Assembly (NCBI RefSeq): GCF_000247695.1 | Contig: NW_004624795.1 | Coordinates: forward strand, 12,066,630-12,130,629 | From: Heterocephalus glaber | Lineage: Eukaryota; Chordata; Mammalia; Rodentia; Bathyergidae | Length of the DNA stretch: 64,000 nt | Direction of reading: 5' to 3' | Shown here: positions 45,501 to 56,584 of the stretch, piece by piece | Layout: each line of letters opens with the position of its first letter | How positions within the stretch are numbered: position 1 is the first letter of the stretch | Position numbers and translations under genes: made by a program | Notes under the pieces: generated by a model | Told to the model about the DNA's origin: nothing | Database searches by the model: none | Seen by the model: only the letters and a program-made list of their open reading frames with translations

Positions 45501-48500
45501 CTCATACCCTGTGGTTTTTAAGTAAACTTAGATTGTGTTGCTTTAATTAATACTTTTAAATGTTTAACAATGTAATTTTCCAGCGATATTCTTTGAAAAC
45601 GTAATTTTAACTGCATTATTCATCGTGTGAATGTCAGTTTGCTTTACTGGTCCCACTTCCTCCGTGCTTTCGTGGCTTCCAGCCTCTTGCTGTTCAAACC
45701 TAACTTAATAGCCCGATCTTTGTGTTCGTCTCCAGGGCTCAGAAGTAATTGGCAGCAGGCTGCTCTCTCCTGGGGCGCCTGCCTTGCTGAGGTAGAGCCC
45801 TGGCTTGGTCCGACCTGTGGGTCTGGAGGGCTGTGTTACCCCACGGCTGCAGGCTCCCGAAGTGTTTCCTCCCCAGTGACCTCGTTAGCAGCACTGCCTG
45901 CCCTTCATGGTGACAAGAGGGCACAGCGAGGCAGGCTCTGGGTGAGGAGGGACTGGATTCCTTGCAGCCCTGCTGGCTGAGGTCGCTGGGGTCTGTTTCA
46001 GAGCTCATCTGCATCATGGCTGAGTTCCGCTTCAGTCTGCCTTGAACTCCGGCTCACTGGGCATTGCTGTGTGCCTCCTTCTCTGACGGCACGTTGGCCA
46101 TTGGCAACAGGAACCTAAGGCTTCTTAGACCTTCATTTCTAGTGTTTTGTTTTGTAGACAGTGTATCACAGTGTAGTCAGGCTGGTTTTGAACTCACTGT
46201 TGTAGCCCAGGTGGGCTTGAGTCACAGCATTCCTCCTGCCTCAGCCTCCCAAATGCTGAGATTATAGGTGTGCACCACCACACTGGCTTGGCCTTCTTTT
46301 CAAACTGAGCCCTTACCTATGACTTGAGTAGACTTGGAGGCGCAGGGGTGTGAGGATTCATATAGTCAGCCCTTCTGCTGGGAAATTGCTCACAGTGTGT
46401 GTGGCGGAGGGGACACTGCCTTCACTTTCTGGGTCTGGGGCACATCCTTGGGTGAGGAAGGGAGAGCCACTGAAATGGGAGCCACTGCCTCGTTCAGCTG
46501 GTTATAGCTGTATGATCTTGGGTGGATTCATTAGCCTCTCTCAACTTGTTTCATCTGTAACAATGATAAAATTATCTGTTTTGCTGAACACAATAGTGCC
46601 GCATGCCTATAATCCCAGCACTCAGGAGGCTGAAGCAGGAAGATTGCAAGTTTGAGGCCACCCTGGGCTACAAAGTAAGACCCTGTCTCAAAAATAAAAA
46701 ATAAATAGCTTATCTGTTTCACAGGTACTATAGTAAATTTAAGTACTTAGAACAGAACTGGCAGATAAATGCCAACACAGTAAGAGTTAGTATGACTTTG
46801 TATAAAACCAAAGCACGTCTTCTGGACGTAGCGGGCTGGCTTCCTGTTAACCCTCTCATCTCTTTCTCTCTCCCCGGAAGCACTTAGTTGGCCGGCTAAT
46901 TGGCAAGCAGGGGCGGTATGTGAGTTTCCTGAAGCAGACCTCTGGTGCCAAGATCTACATCTCAACCCTGCCTTACACCCAGAACATCCAGATCTGCCAC
47001 ATAGAAGGTCAGTGGCAGCCACTACCTGTGTTCTAGTTTTCTTACCTGAAATGTAAGTAAAGGGAAGCATTTGAGTCCTAATTCCTGTCCTTTTGGAGTC
47101 TTAATTTATCTCTGAGCAGGCAGCAGGGGTTCTGGAGTGTCTTTCCTTCAGCCCGAAAAGGGGACTTGGGTCCCGCCCCACCAGATCTCTGGCCAGAAGA
47201 GTCTGGGGATAGTCAGGGCTCCGGTCCTGGGTGGATGGTGCCTGGCACCCCACGTGAGCTCCCTCACAGCAGGCGTGGTCTCTGGTTGAAGGGGACTGGG
47301 CCTTTTCCCATCTGCCAGCTGCCTCTTGGTTCAGAGCACAAATCAGAATGGCAGAAGTATCACTTAAAAGGTGAATGGGTTTCCACGACTTTCTTGATAA
47401 AGCAAAGCTTAGCATTTTGCGCCTTAAAGACGCTGTTGAACTCTAGGAGGAGTCCTGTGGAGTGAGTTTGTTTGACTTTTCCCTTCCCTCTGGGATTTTG
47501 CATCCTGTCTACAACCCCTTTAGGTTCTCAGCATCATGTAGACAAAGCTCTGAACTTGATTGGGAAGAAGTTTAAGGAACTGAACCTTACCAACATCTAT
47601 GCTCCCCCGTTGCCTTCATTGGCACTGCCTTCTCTACCGATGACGTCCTGGGTAAGCGTGCTCTTCCCCAGACCTACGCCAAATGGGAAACTCCCCTGAT
47701 GTGAGCTACGAAGGCCACAAGCACACTGGCCTGTGGCCTCTCACCTCGGGCCTCCACTGCTACAGCCTGCATCTCGGGATGGGGTGAAGTGCCAGCCCCT
47801 GGGGCCTGCACAGGAGGACCAGTGCTCTCCTAGTCCTGTCACTGGACATGTTTTGTGTTTTCTAAGCATTTGCCTTCAGCTGATTTCCAGATGACCCTGG
47901 ACATGGCAGCTTTTAAGAAGCCCCCCGTGGGTCCTAACCTAGAGGCCTGGGAGGCTTGGGATGGGCCATTCCGTTCCTCACTTGTAGTTGAGCTGGATCA
48001 GGGAAGGATTCCTTTCCCTTCACTCTCCCAGGAACTGCCTGGATTGTTCTCCCCTAGGAAGCCTTGGTGGTTTGGCAGGAGGAGAAGCTGCCATCTCCAG
48101 GGCTGGGAGCTGGTTGCTCAGGGCTCTTGGGGCTCGTCATTCTCCGAAGGGTTTGCCCCCGGCCTCCTTAGGCCTCTCCTCATCAGTAGACACACAGAGT
48201 TCTGTGGGCTAAAAACTTGGCTGTAGGGCCGGGGATTTAGCTCAGTGGTTTCACCCCTTGCTGTGCAAGCGCAAGGACCCTAGTTCGATCTCCAGTACCA
48301 AAAAAAAACTTGGCTGTACTTCACACACATGGGCTGCACGTGTGCCTTGTGAGGATGGCTCCTTCGGGTTTTGTTTGGGATGGTGGATGTTGCAGTCATC
48401 TGTCTTCCCCAGTGACCTTGGACTGTCGGGAGAAGGGGGTGTCCCTCTCCTGTGAGTACTGGGAATGGGCTGAACTGCACTTCACACTTTACTCATAAAT

Positions 48501-51500
48501 TATTTTTTCTGAGTAGACTTGACCCTGGGCTCTCAGTGTCTCTGTCTCTCACTCATTCTTCTGGGGAGCAGACTCTCTTCTTAAATAATGGGGTGGTTTG
48601 TGTGATTTCCTCCCATTGTATTCTGCTTGGCCCCGTGGGACTGGGGTGGAGCTCCCAGTGCTTCTGGCCAGTAGGGCTAGGGTAGGCATCCAGAGGCCAG
48701 GGCTCCTGGCCAGAGGAAGCTCTTCTATCTGGGGCCACTGGGCTCAGAGGTGGAGGAGACACAGTAGGGTCCAGAGACCCTACTTTGCTGCCTGTCACTA
48801 GGAAAACCAGTTTCTGGGGACAAGCCTTGTAGAGACGTACTGGCATAGCTACAGGCCAAAGCCCAAAGTGAGAGTGAATTAGGACAGGAGAAGAGCAGGA
48901 CCTGAGGGAAAGGGGAAGCCATAGAGGAACAAACAGGATGCAGACTCTGGCAGACCTTGGCAGTGGGCCTGACTGCAGACTGCTGCTTGCTGCTGAGAAG
49001 GCAGAGCAGACACTGCCAAACCGTAGCTGGGGTCAGCTGGCAGCAGGTCCAGGAGCTGGCTGGCAGCCCTGCGGGCTGCCCACTCTTGTTCTTGGGCACT
49101 TTGTTCTTAGCAGCCACTTGTTCTGTGTTTGTCTTTCCTGGGTCTTGTGGCCTTACCGTAAGACGTGAGAAGGGGAGGGGAAGCCCAGGAGGGATAGACA
49201 CTGCCTGCATCCACATCCTGGCTGCCCAGGCTCTGGAGTCGCGCTGCCTGAGCTGAGACTGCCTCTACCGGCTGCTAATGGCACTGCAGGACAACAGCGA
49301 CTGCAACTGGAGTAGTTCTCGAACCTCTGCCATTGGGTGCCCCATTGTTTTGGGTTGCTGTGCCCCTTTCCGAGATGTACCAGTTCAGCAACTGCACTGG
49401 GGCATCTGGCTCTAGCTCAAACAGGAGAAAGATCAATGCAGTGTCCGCTGCCTCTTCCCTCTACAGCTCATGCTGCCTGATGGCATCACAGTGGAGGTGA
49501 TCGTGGTCAGCCAGGTGAACGCTGGCCACCTGTTCGTGCAGCAGCACACACACCCTACCTTCCATGCACTGCGCAGCCTGGACCAGCAGATGTACCTCTG
49601 CTATTCTCAGCCCGGAATCCCCACCTTGCCCACACCTGTGGAGAGTAAGCATTGCCCCGGAGCTCCTGGCGCTTGCCACACTGGGGCTTGCCTGTTCTGC
49701 CCCTGGTGCTGACTCAGGATCGAGGGAGCCCTTCTCGGGTCCTCCATGGGACAGGATTCCTGCTTTCCTGCCATCGTCACTGAGTCATGCTAGATCCTGG
49801 CCAGCCCAAGCTAGCATTTCCGTTGGCTGGCAGAGCCATGGGATTGCAGTAGAGTTTTGACACATGGATTCAGATCCCAATCTTGCCACTTTAAGTGGTG
49901 TCATACTGCTTAGTCAGGGAAGCGTTTCAGATGTACACTGGTTATGATAAAAATCCTGAGCCCAGCAAACCCATGCATTGAGTTGCCATCTCCATGTGAC
50001 AGGTGAGGAAACCACCTCTGAAATGGGTTTGCTGTGGAATCACTGAGCAGGAGCTGGGATCCAAACTGACCTTCATCACTGTTACCTTTGTTGCTTTGAC
50101 CCATATCAACACCCCGTCCATTTTTGGGTTTTGTTGTTGTTTTATTTTTCTTTTGGAAGAATAAGGATAGAGTGTTCATCAAATTCTCTAACCTATCAGT
50201 TAAAGACTGAGCAGAGTCCATAGGTGGCTGCAACCAGGAGCTCTCTTTAAGGGGTGGAATTCAATGTACTCAGCCCCTGTCCACCCCAGCTGGCCTGGGT
50301 TTCATCTGCCCCACTGTCCCAGGGTGGGACTTGGTGACCCTTTGGAGCACAGCCTTGCTGGCTGCCCAGGTGCTTTCTGCTCCTCCTAGAATGAAGGCTG
50401 GATGATGGGGGTGGAGAAACTGGCCAGGGGGTGCCCCAGCCACGCTCTCGGTTAGTTGTCATGGGGTTGAAGCAGACCCTAGGTGCCAGGTCCCCAAGAT
50501 CTGCTGGACTTGGAGGTTCTTACTTCTTTCAGGGACTTTCAGAAAGTAAGACAGCCTCGTCTCTACTCCGAAAGTGTTTTGCTTGGTTTACTCCAGTTAG
50601 TGTGGACATGGGTGTAGATCAAATGCCTTTCAGTATGGAGGAGTTTAGGGATGTCATACTTGCTAGACTGAATTTCCCACTCCCGGGGTGGGGTCTTGCT
50701 CATCTTGGGCTTAATGTGGGGAGGTGAGTGGTGGGGACCAGGGTGGCCTCAGTGCCTGGCTCTGGGCTCAGTGTGTCCACACTCCTCTCCCTGCCTGCAG
50801 TAACGGTCATCTGCGCTGCCCCTGGCCTGGACGGGGCCTGGTGGCGAGCCCAGGTGGTGGCCTCCTATGAGGAGACCAACGAGGTGGAGATTCGCTATGT
50901 GGACTACGGCGGATATAAGAGGGTGAAAGTGGACGTGCTCCGGCAGATCAGGTGAGTGGAGCCTCGAAGAGAGGCCTGCGCCCTGCTTGGTGTGTGGTGG
51001 TGTGCGGCTTGGTTTTCCCAGACCTGGAAGAGGTACTCCCCCCCCCCCCCCCGTTGCCTTCTGTGTTAGTGGGATGTGAGCTGAACAAACCCGACGACTC
51101 CTAGCCACCCTGAGCCAAGTGTCAGGCATCAGCATCAGGGCTGTTGGTCTCTGGGTTGATATAGGAATCTGAGGTCAGACTTGCAGCAGGGCTGCCTGCC
51201 TGCATTCAGCTGGGCTGTGGGTGTCACTGTGCTAAGCAAAAGGTGTCCAAATGTCAGCCCTCAAGTCCATGCCCCTTTCCTGCCTTTCCAGGTCTGATTT
51301 CGTGACCCTGCCATTCCAGGGAGCAGAAGTGCTTCTGGACAGTGTGATGCCCCTGTCAGGTAACAGGTGGGGCCTCTGCTGGGGGTGGCAGTTGTTACAA
51401 GTAGGTCTGTGTTCTGCACACAGAGCTGCTGCCACGCATCAGAGTTGCTGGTTGAATAGGCCTGGGCCATGGCCCAAGAACTTGCACTGCCAGTTCCCAG

Positions 51501-53905
51501 GCAGTGGCAGGGCTGCTGTACTGAGGACCATCTCTGGGGTCCGCCACTCTAAACCGTTTTTAGACCGTCCTTATGGAGAGCCTTCCAGCAGGGCATCTGC
51601 CGGAACATGGTCCAGGCCTAGAGAGGGCAGGTTGGCACAGGGCCAGCAGCAAGTGGAGTCAGCATTCCTTAGGGGCACCATGAGGACTGAGAAAGCATTG
51701 CCAGAGGGAAATAGGGTTGGTGCCAGTCTTTAACGGTGGCTGTGAGAATTATATAAACCCAGGAAGTGATGGTGAAGCTGCTCAAATAGCAGCTACTGAA
51801 ATCTACAGGAATTGCTCATCCCATCACTGTCCCTCCCCAGCTTGGCCTCTTGGATCTGGTTCTTGCTTGCCTAAAGCAAAATCCTTTAAAAACTACAGTC
51901 TCACTAGAGTCATGGCAGACAAAACACTGGGCAATGTGTTTGTTTTGTTTTCTTCCCTTGCTCTTGCCCAACCTTCGTTTCCATTTCTTATCAGCCAAAC
52001 AATCTGCCTAGACCCACTTGTCTGTCTTTTTCTCATTGCTGAGACAAAATACCCGACACCCACAAGGAGTAAAGATTTATTTGGCTCACAGTCTGTAGAG
52101 ATTTCAGTTCATAATTGGCTGGCTCTGTGGCAGGGTGGGCATGGCAGAGGGGCATCGGAGCGGAGAAGAGGCACACAGAAGGCAGCAAGTGACAAGCACC
52201 AAGAAGCAGCCCTCCTCTTTCTGTCCCTTATATCTTATCCAGGCTGTGCACCCTTAGCATAGGTTGCACTCACACCTAGGGAGGGGCAGCCTTAATCCTA
52301 GCATCACACCCTGAATCAGCCCCAGCGTCATATGCTTAATCCTAGCAGCACATACCCTAGATCCAGCCTCCTCTGAAAAGCCCCACCTAGGACTGCATGA
52401 GGCTTTAGGGGGATATCTAGACACAGCTGTGACACCAATGAAGTGCTCCCTCCTTCCTGAGACTTCCCCACACCTTCAGACACACCTGCCCCCTGTCCTT
52501 ACCCTTCTGCTCTGGGAGTGGACTTGATCCAGCAGAGCAGACTGCTGCCTCGTGCCCTACCCAGGCCCATACAGCCTGGATTTGAATTCTACTTGCTCCT
52601 CTCTGGGCCTTTGGTGATCAGCCTTCAGCTCACTGTTAACACCTGCCTTGTAGGGTGTTGCTGACCGTGTGGGTGAATAAATGTGTGGCCCACACGATTG
52701 GCCCCCAGATACGTGGGGTGGCATTGCCATTGAAGGCAGCATGTCTTTCCTTTGATTCCCATCCTGAGGGGTTAGCATGCAGGAAGGATCCTGTGTTCAT
52801 CCACCAGAGTCACATGGAGGCTTGGCTCTGCCCAAGTGCAGGTCTCAGCACCCTCTGAAGCGTCCTGCTTGGGATGTCCTGACAGTTGTGCAGGTGAAAA
52901 GAATGCTTTGCCTTGGTCAGCATCTAAATGCTGCTTTTCCTCCTCCCTGTAAAGATGATGACCGCTTTTCACCGGAAGCAGATGCAGCTATGAGCGAGAT
53001 GACAGGAAATACAGCTCTGCTCGCCCAGGTGTGTGGTGGGGGTAGCAGGTGGGGCGGGCAGGGCAGGGAGCCTCCTGCCTCACTTGGTGAAGTGTCCTGG
53101 CTTCTTGACCTGACCGTGAAGTTCCTTCCTTTCCTCTTCCCTCCCTCCTATGTGGGCCTTGGGGTGGCCTGCAGGCATAAAAAATGTAGCAGGGGTAGCT
53201 TTACAGCATGTTTTCCCTCCCTGCAGGTGACAAGTTACAGTCCGACTGGCCTCCCTCTCATTCAGCTGTGGAGTGTGGTTGGAGATGAAGTGAGTTCTGC
53301 CCTTCTGGTGCATCAGAGCTGCCCGCTGGCAGTCCTGGGTTCCCTGGGAACTGGTTCTGACACTGCTTTCTCCTGATTAGTCAGGAAGTAACTAGAAACC
53401 AGTTCCACCCAGGGGACACTTCTGGTGTCACAGCTGGGGTTGGTCATGTCAGTGTCATCTAGTCACTGGGGCCAGGAGTGCTGCTAAGCACCCTGAAGTG
53501 CCAAGACAGCCCCTCCCAATGTGGAACTGTCCAACCCAAAGAGCCATTCGTGCTGAGGTGGGAATCCCTGCTCTAGACCTTCCGAAGTCTCCTGGCTGCT
53601 GGGCTTTCCTTTCCTTGTAGTATCAAAGGTTAGGTTTCTCAGGATATTGAGAAGCCTGTCCTCATGCCATGAGGGCAACATTTGTGTAAGGGCCCCTGTT
53701 GGAATCAGGCGCCATATGTATGCCTGCTCCTGGCTGGTGACGGGGGACTCTGGAGGGAGAACCCTTGTTGGCTTGAGGGGTGGCCCCAAGGCACCATGGG
53801 CAGAGCTCTCAAGGTGACTTTGTTTTCCAGGTGGTGTTGATAAACCGATCGCTGGTGGAGCGAGGCCTTGCACAGTGGGTAGACAGCTACTACTCGAGCC
53901 TCTGA
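41017..53905 (+). CDS. AKAP1: AKAP1, A-kinase anchoring protein 1, complete CDS (10 coding exons)
   Basis: The joined CDS is 41017-42562, 44980-45110, 46881-47007, 47524-47651, 49467-49644, 50801-50951, 51292-51359, 52955-53028, 53227-53289 and 53831-53905. Every intron is GT-AG and the frame is kept, giving 846 residues (human about 903; mouse and rat about 850-860). Domains in order: N-terminal mitochondrial signal anchor (hydrophobic about 10-26, then RKK), a long low-complexity acidic/proline-rich linker, the PKA RII-binding amphipathic helix about 283-303 (core QIISQVI), a KH domain about 549-615 (GKQG at 567-570) and a Tudor domain with core about 704-755 (YVDYGG at 736-741). AKAP1 is known to tether PKA, and through KH/Tudor mRNA and proteins, to the outer mitochondrial membrane. 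The start has A at -3 and G at +4, and an in-frame TAA lies 21 nt upstream. Identification is by clear similarity of all ten exons to mammalian AKAP1. Confidence 0.98.
42563..42855 (+). other. AKAP1: Open extension of the exon 2 frame into intron 2 (possible short-isoform C-terminus)
   Basis: If the exon 2 donor is not used, the frame stays open for 97 codons and stops at TGA 42853-42855, giving a 612-residue protein with the anchor and RII helix but no KH or Tudor domain. A short isoform of this architecture, S-AKAP84 (593 residues in human), is known for this gene. Whether it is made by retention here cannot be seen from DNA. Confidence 0.4.
43613..43618 (+). terminator. AKAP1: Intronic polyadenylation signal AATAAA in intron 2
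   Basis: A canonical AATAAA lies about 760 nt after the read-through stop codon. It is followed by T/G-containing sequence at 43630-43665. It is in the right place to end a short, intron-retaining transcript. AATAAA also occurs by chance in AT-rich DNA, so use is inferred. Confidence 0.4.
44980..45110 (+). CDS. AKAP1: AKAP1 exon 3 (residues about 516-559)
   Basis: Acceptor CCCTCGCAG, donor AAG|GTATGG, 131 nt. It encodes a glycine/serine linker ([11 protein letters not shown]) and the start of the KH domain ([14 protein letters not shown]). The linker differs from human, where a cysteine/serine/leucine stretch replaces GGGG. Confidence 0.95.
45140..45158 (+). repeat. (GGGGC)n tract, predicted G-quadruplex
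   Basis: Four runs of GGGG are separated by single C bases, starting 30 nt after the exon 3 donor. This fits the G4 rule with shortest possible loops. On the RNA (same strand) it would lie at the beginning of intron 3. Confidence 0.85.
46145..46708. mobile_element. Antisense B1 (46,145-46,290) and sense B1 (46,586-46,708) in AKAP1 intron 3
   Basis: The second sits in a MIR and has TTATCTGTTT on both sides as duplication. Confidence 0.8.
46495..46795 (+). mobile_element. MIR, sense, split by a B1
   Basis: ATGATCTTGGGTGGATTCAT, CATCTGTAACAATGATAAAA, then TACTTAGAACAGAACTGGCA. Confidence 0.65.
46881..47007 (+). CDS. AKAP1: AKAP1 exon 4, KH domain core
   Basis: Acceptor CCCCGGAAG, donor GAAG|GTCAGT, 127 nt. 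It encodes [17 protein letters not shown] and on to QICHIEG. GKQG is the GxxG loop of KH domains, which contacts RNA. The sequence is almost identical to human. Confidence 0.97.
47524..47651 (+). CDS. AKAP1: AKAP1 exon 5, KH C-terminus and proline-rich linker
   Basis: Acceptor CCCCTTTAG, donor TGG|GTAAGC, 128 nt. It encodes [19 protein letters not shown], the last KH helix, then [17 protein letters not shown]. The second base of the split glycine codon comes from here. Confidence 0.97.
47652..49466 (+). other. AKAP1: AKAP1 intron 5
   Basis: It holds one recent ID-like SINE at 48,226. The rest is GC-moderate unique sequence with no recognised feature. Confidence 0.7.
48226..48303 (+). mobile_element. 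ID-like SINE in AKAP1 intron 5
   Basis: Duplication AAAAACTTGGCTGTA at 48211-48225 and 48304-48318, with no mismatch, so it is young. Confidence 0.92.
49467..49644 (+). CDS. AKAP1: AKAP1 exon 6, start of the extended Tudor region
   Basis: Acceptor CCCTCTACAG, donor GAGA|GTAAGC, 178 nt. It encodes [20 protein letters not shown] through PTPVE, residues 645-703. Human has N where this sequence has S in VIVV(N/S)QVN. Confidence 0.97.
49843..50060 (+). mobile_element. MIR-like remnant in intron 6
   Basis: ATGGATTCAGATCCCAATCT and TGCCACTTTAAGTGGTGTC fit the MIR core; weak. Confidence 0.35.
50801..50951 (+). CDS. AKAP1: AKAP1 exon 7, Tudor core
   Basis: Acceptor CTGCCTGCAG, donor ATCAG|GTGAGT, 151 nt. 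It encodes [19 protein letters not shown], then [15 protein letters not shown]. The aromatic residues W717, W718, Y736 and Y739 belong to the typical Tudor fold. Confidence 0.98.
51038..51052 (+). repeat. C-run of about 15 in intron 7
   Basis: An uninterrupted run of C lies about 85 nt after the exon 7 donor. Run length is uncertain because homopolymers are error-prone. Confidence 0.8.
51292..51359 (+). CDS. AKAP1: AKAP1 exon 8
   Basis: Acceptor TGCCTTTCCAG, donor TCAG|GTAACA, 68 nt. It encodes [20 protein letters not shown], the strand/helix that follows the Tudor barrel. Confidence 0.96.
52030..52432 (-). mobile_element. MaLR-type LTR, antisense, in AKAP1 intron 8
   Basis: TCTCATTGCTGAGACAAAAT, TAAAGATTTATTTGGCTCAC and AAGCCCCACCTAGGACTG follow a common rodent MaLR LTR read backwards. 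It carries an internal near-duplicate of TTAATCCTAGCA. Confidence 0.65.
52955..53028 (+). CDS. AKAP1: AKAP1 exon 9
   Basis: Acceptor CTCCCTGTAAAG, donor CCAG|GTGTGT, 74 nt. It encodes [20 protein letters not shown] and ALLAQ. Human has Q for R in DDDQF. Confidence 0.95.
53227..53289 (+). CDS. AKAP1: AKAP1 exon 10
   Basis: Acceptor CCTCCCTGCAG, donor GAA|GTGAGT, 63 nt (21 whole codons). It encodes [20 protein letters not shown] and E, identical to human. Both flanking introns are phase 0, so skipping it would keep the frame. Confidence 0.96.
53408..53577 (+). mobile_element. MER20-like hAT remnant in AKAP1 intron 10
   Basis: CCCAGGGGACACTTCTGGTG, GGAGTGCTGCTAAGCACCCT and GACAGCCCCTCCCAATG follow the MER20 consensus in order. 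Confidence 0.7.
53831..53905 (+). CDS. AKAP1: AKAP1 exon 11, C-terminus and stop
   Basis: Acceptor TTGTTTTCCAG. It encodes [20 protein letters not shown], then YSSL and TGA at 53903-53905. Human ends YTSL. Confidence 0.97.
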   Translation: MVLINRSLVERGLAQWVDSYYSSL

Positions 53906-54880
53906 CCCTGGCCCGGGGCTGCTGCTTGCGTCTTTTTTTGCACTGTTGAGACTGGGCTTGGCACTCAAGGCAAAGCTACAACCTGAGAGTAACCAGTGTC
54001 ATCCTCTTGAGTCTGCTCTTCCCCACCTGTAGTACCGTGGAGAACATGATTCCTTTCTGAAGAAAAGGGACTTAACTGTGGTTCTTTCCAAAGCCATAGG
54101 AGCCAGCTGGCTTAACTGTGCTCTGAGTCTCTCCCAGGTTGTCCTAATCCCCTCCACTCCATTCCCCACCTCTTCCATCTCCCCTCTTCTCGCCCCCCCA
54201 GCACCCCGAAGGCTGCAGCAGGCAGGCCAAGGTGTGTGGCCCACCTGAGGGGGTTTCTTTTACTTCAGTCTTTCTTCAGGGAGCAGCCATGAACTGACTA
54301 ATTGGTATCGATTCCCTGTATGGCTCACGTAAATGGTCTGATGCAGTTTTTATGCCCTTCCTCTAGGTCTCTGGGAACCCAGATTCTTTTTAATGCAGAT
54401 GTAAATATGAAGTGATTGTCACACCTCTGGCCCCAGTCAGCGGGGAAGGGAACAGTGATCTTGCCAAGCCTGGTTGTAATTTGTAACCATTTTCTACTTG
54501 TGCAAACTGTAAATATATGTTTAAAAATGTAATATTTTGTACAAGATACACTGGAGAACAAAGGGAACTCAAGGTTTTTCCATGCACTTCACCTGTAAGA
54601 AGTGAGTCCTGTTGCGCACACCTGCCCACCCCGGCTCCTTCTGCCCGGGAAGGGAGCTTCCTGTGCACCAGACAGGAAAACCAGATGGGCCAAGCCATCA
54701 TCTGGGGAGTTTTTGCTGTACACATTTGTTTAAAAAAAAAAAAAAAAGTAACTCATTGAATTAACTTGGAACGGTGTGTTTGATTCTTTTTTCAGACTGC
54801 CTCTAGCATTGTGCAGATTATGAATAAGTAATTTAAATAACTTGAACTTATATAAATCTTGAATTGTATAAACTGTAGCT
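53906..54880 (+). other. AKAP1: AKAP1 3' UTR (end approximate)
   Basis: No AATAAA occurs before 55,000. Two TATAAA variants, at 54851 and 54867, are followed by a T/C-run and a G-rich stretch, so cleavage near 54,880 is plausible. An earlier end near 54,560 is possible. An A-run at about 54,731-54,747 could also mislead oligo-dT priming. Confidence 0.5.
54508..54515 (+). promoter_or_regulatory. Pumilio-type motif TGTAAATA in the 3' UTR
   Basis: TGTAAATA matches the PUF-protein consensus UGUANAUA and lies in an AU-rich stretch (54,500-54,545). Binding is inference; the motif is short. Confidence 0.3.
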
Positions 54881-54889
54881 GAGTCCACT

Positions 54890-56465
54890 TTTTTCCCCCC
54901 AGTGGTGAGACAGTTGGGGCGGGGATGGGAGTGAAGAGAGAGGGGAGTGATAGACAGGAGGTCACCGTACGCCTTACAGGACCGCAACTAAAGGAGACCC
55001 CTGGTCCTTTGAAGATGTGTTTTGGCCCCAAATTTCTCCCTGGCCTGGCTCCTCTGTACCCCACCAGGTGGCAGCCAGGACTCCTGAGGCATCTCCCACT
55101 GGCTGTCTTAAATAGGCTAATCTCAGGTTGAATGCACTGGTGTCCAGAGCCTGTTGTGCAGTCTTTGGTCGTACAGTAACAGACCTGAGGTTGCTTGGTC
55201 TGCTGCATCAGTGAGAACCTTACCGAATGCATGCACTGAAGTGCCAGGAGCAGACACTGAGCCATGAGCAAATGGCCCCTGCACTCAGCCCCTCCCTGCC
55301 TTGGGACCTGCTTGCCTCCCAGGTGGTGGGTCAGTCTCACACTGAGGCTGAGGGTGCACACGCAGAAGGGGCATCCTGTGGAATGATCTTTCTGGTGCCA
55401 AGTGCCCCACATATTCCCCGGGTGTCTCCAGTCCGAACCCAGCAAGACTAGGCCCCCTGGTTCTCATTCTTAGCTGGGGTCGTCGCTGCTGAGGTGACCT
55501 ATCTTCCCTCAGGTTCTGGTTCTTACCTGTGTGGTTAATAGGATCAAAGCTTCTTTCCCTCATCTGTAAGGTCACAGAGTAGTTCCAACGCATTTAAGCA
55601 GTTAAGTCAGAAATGTCCCGTTTACATGGAGCTGGGTGCCCAGGGAGCTCTCCTGCAGTCTTAGCTGCTGCCAGCCCTGACCTGGCGGTGATCGGGTGTG
55701 ACAGACAAGCTGTGTCACACTGACATTTTAGGGTGGTGACAGCTAGACCTGGCCTGCAGATTGGCCTTTATCTCAGTGGCAGCTTGGGGGTCTGGGAGGT
55801 GGGGGCCAGAGACTGAAGCCCAGGCAGTCCTGAGGAGAGAAGGGCTCCCTCTGGGCCGGCCAGGATGCCACCCGTGAGATGGGAGGTGGAAGTGGACGGC
55901 CAGTCCTCAGGCTTGTGATCAACTTTCAGGGTGGCTGCGTGAAACATGGTTTGGGATTGTGGAGGAAAGTAAGTTGGAGGATGGCAAAGAACATAAATGC
56001 TTCTCAAATTGTGGCGGGCCTTGATTAATTCTGTGGTGTTTGGAAAATTGATTTGGGGCAGTTTCGTTGCTGGTGTGGAGATCCAGGCAAGTCCAGTTAG
56101 ACGCCATTTTTGAATTACCCGTCAACTCCCACAGTTTGTGTCAGTTGGAAACGCAGGGAAGAAGGCCATGCTGGAGAGGTTTGGCAGCTCTTCCTGTGGC
56201 CAAGAGAGGTGGGAAGCTGGACTCGGGAGGCCAGAGCTGCTGTTGCTGCAGGTGTTTGTGTCCTTGGGGTCCTGGGGAGAGGAGGAGGAGGGGCTGGTCC
56301 CCATGGAGGCTCGGGTCTGGGCTCCCTGCTCTGCTGTGTACAACCTTGGTCATGCCATGGCTAGGATCAGAGTCCATCAGGTGAGAACTGATGTCACTTC
56401 TCACCATCACAGGCAGTTACAGCTTGTGTCTAGATGCCTACCCAAAGCCTCCTGCAGTCACAGGT
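54890..56465. other. Intergenic downstream of AKAP1, nothing recognised
   Basis: Unique-looking, GC-moderate sequence without clear repeats or coding signal. Conserved noncoding elements cannot be judged without alignment. 56,890-57,420 is similar. Confidence 0.5.
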
Positions 56466-56469
56466 GGGG

Positions 56470-56540
56470 CTTTTTTCCCCCCTGGTACCAGGAATCCGAA
56501 CTCTGGACCTTGTGCTTGCCACTGAGCTAAATCCCTGGCT
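56470..56540 (-). mobile_element. ID-like SINE, antisense, internally deleted
   Basis: CTGGTACCAGGAATCCGAAC is followed directly by CTTGCCACTGAGCTAAATCC; about 20 bases in the middle are missing. Confidence 0.75.
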
Positions 56541-56584
56541 CAGATGGGGTTTTTTCAAAGGTGGGTGGATCTAGAGTGTGTGAT

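Noticed and set aside
48725..49216. 163-codon antisense ORF in AKAP1 intron 5
   Set aside because: No domain, no splice or promoter context, and overlapping open frames on the other strand. GC-rich intron noise.
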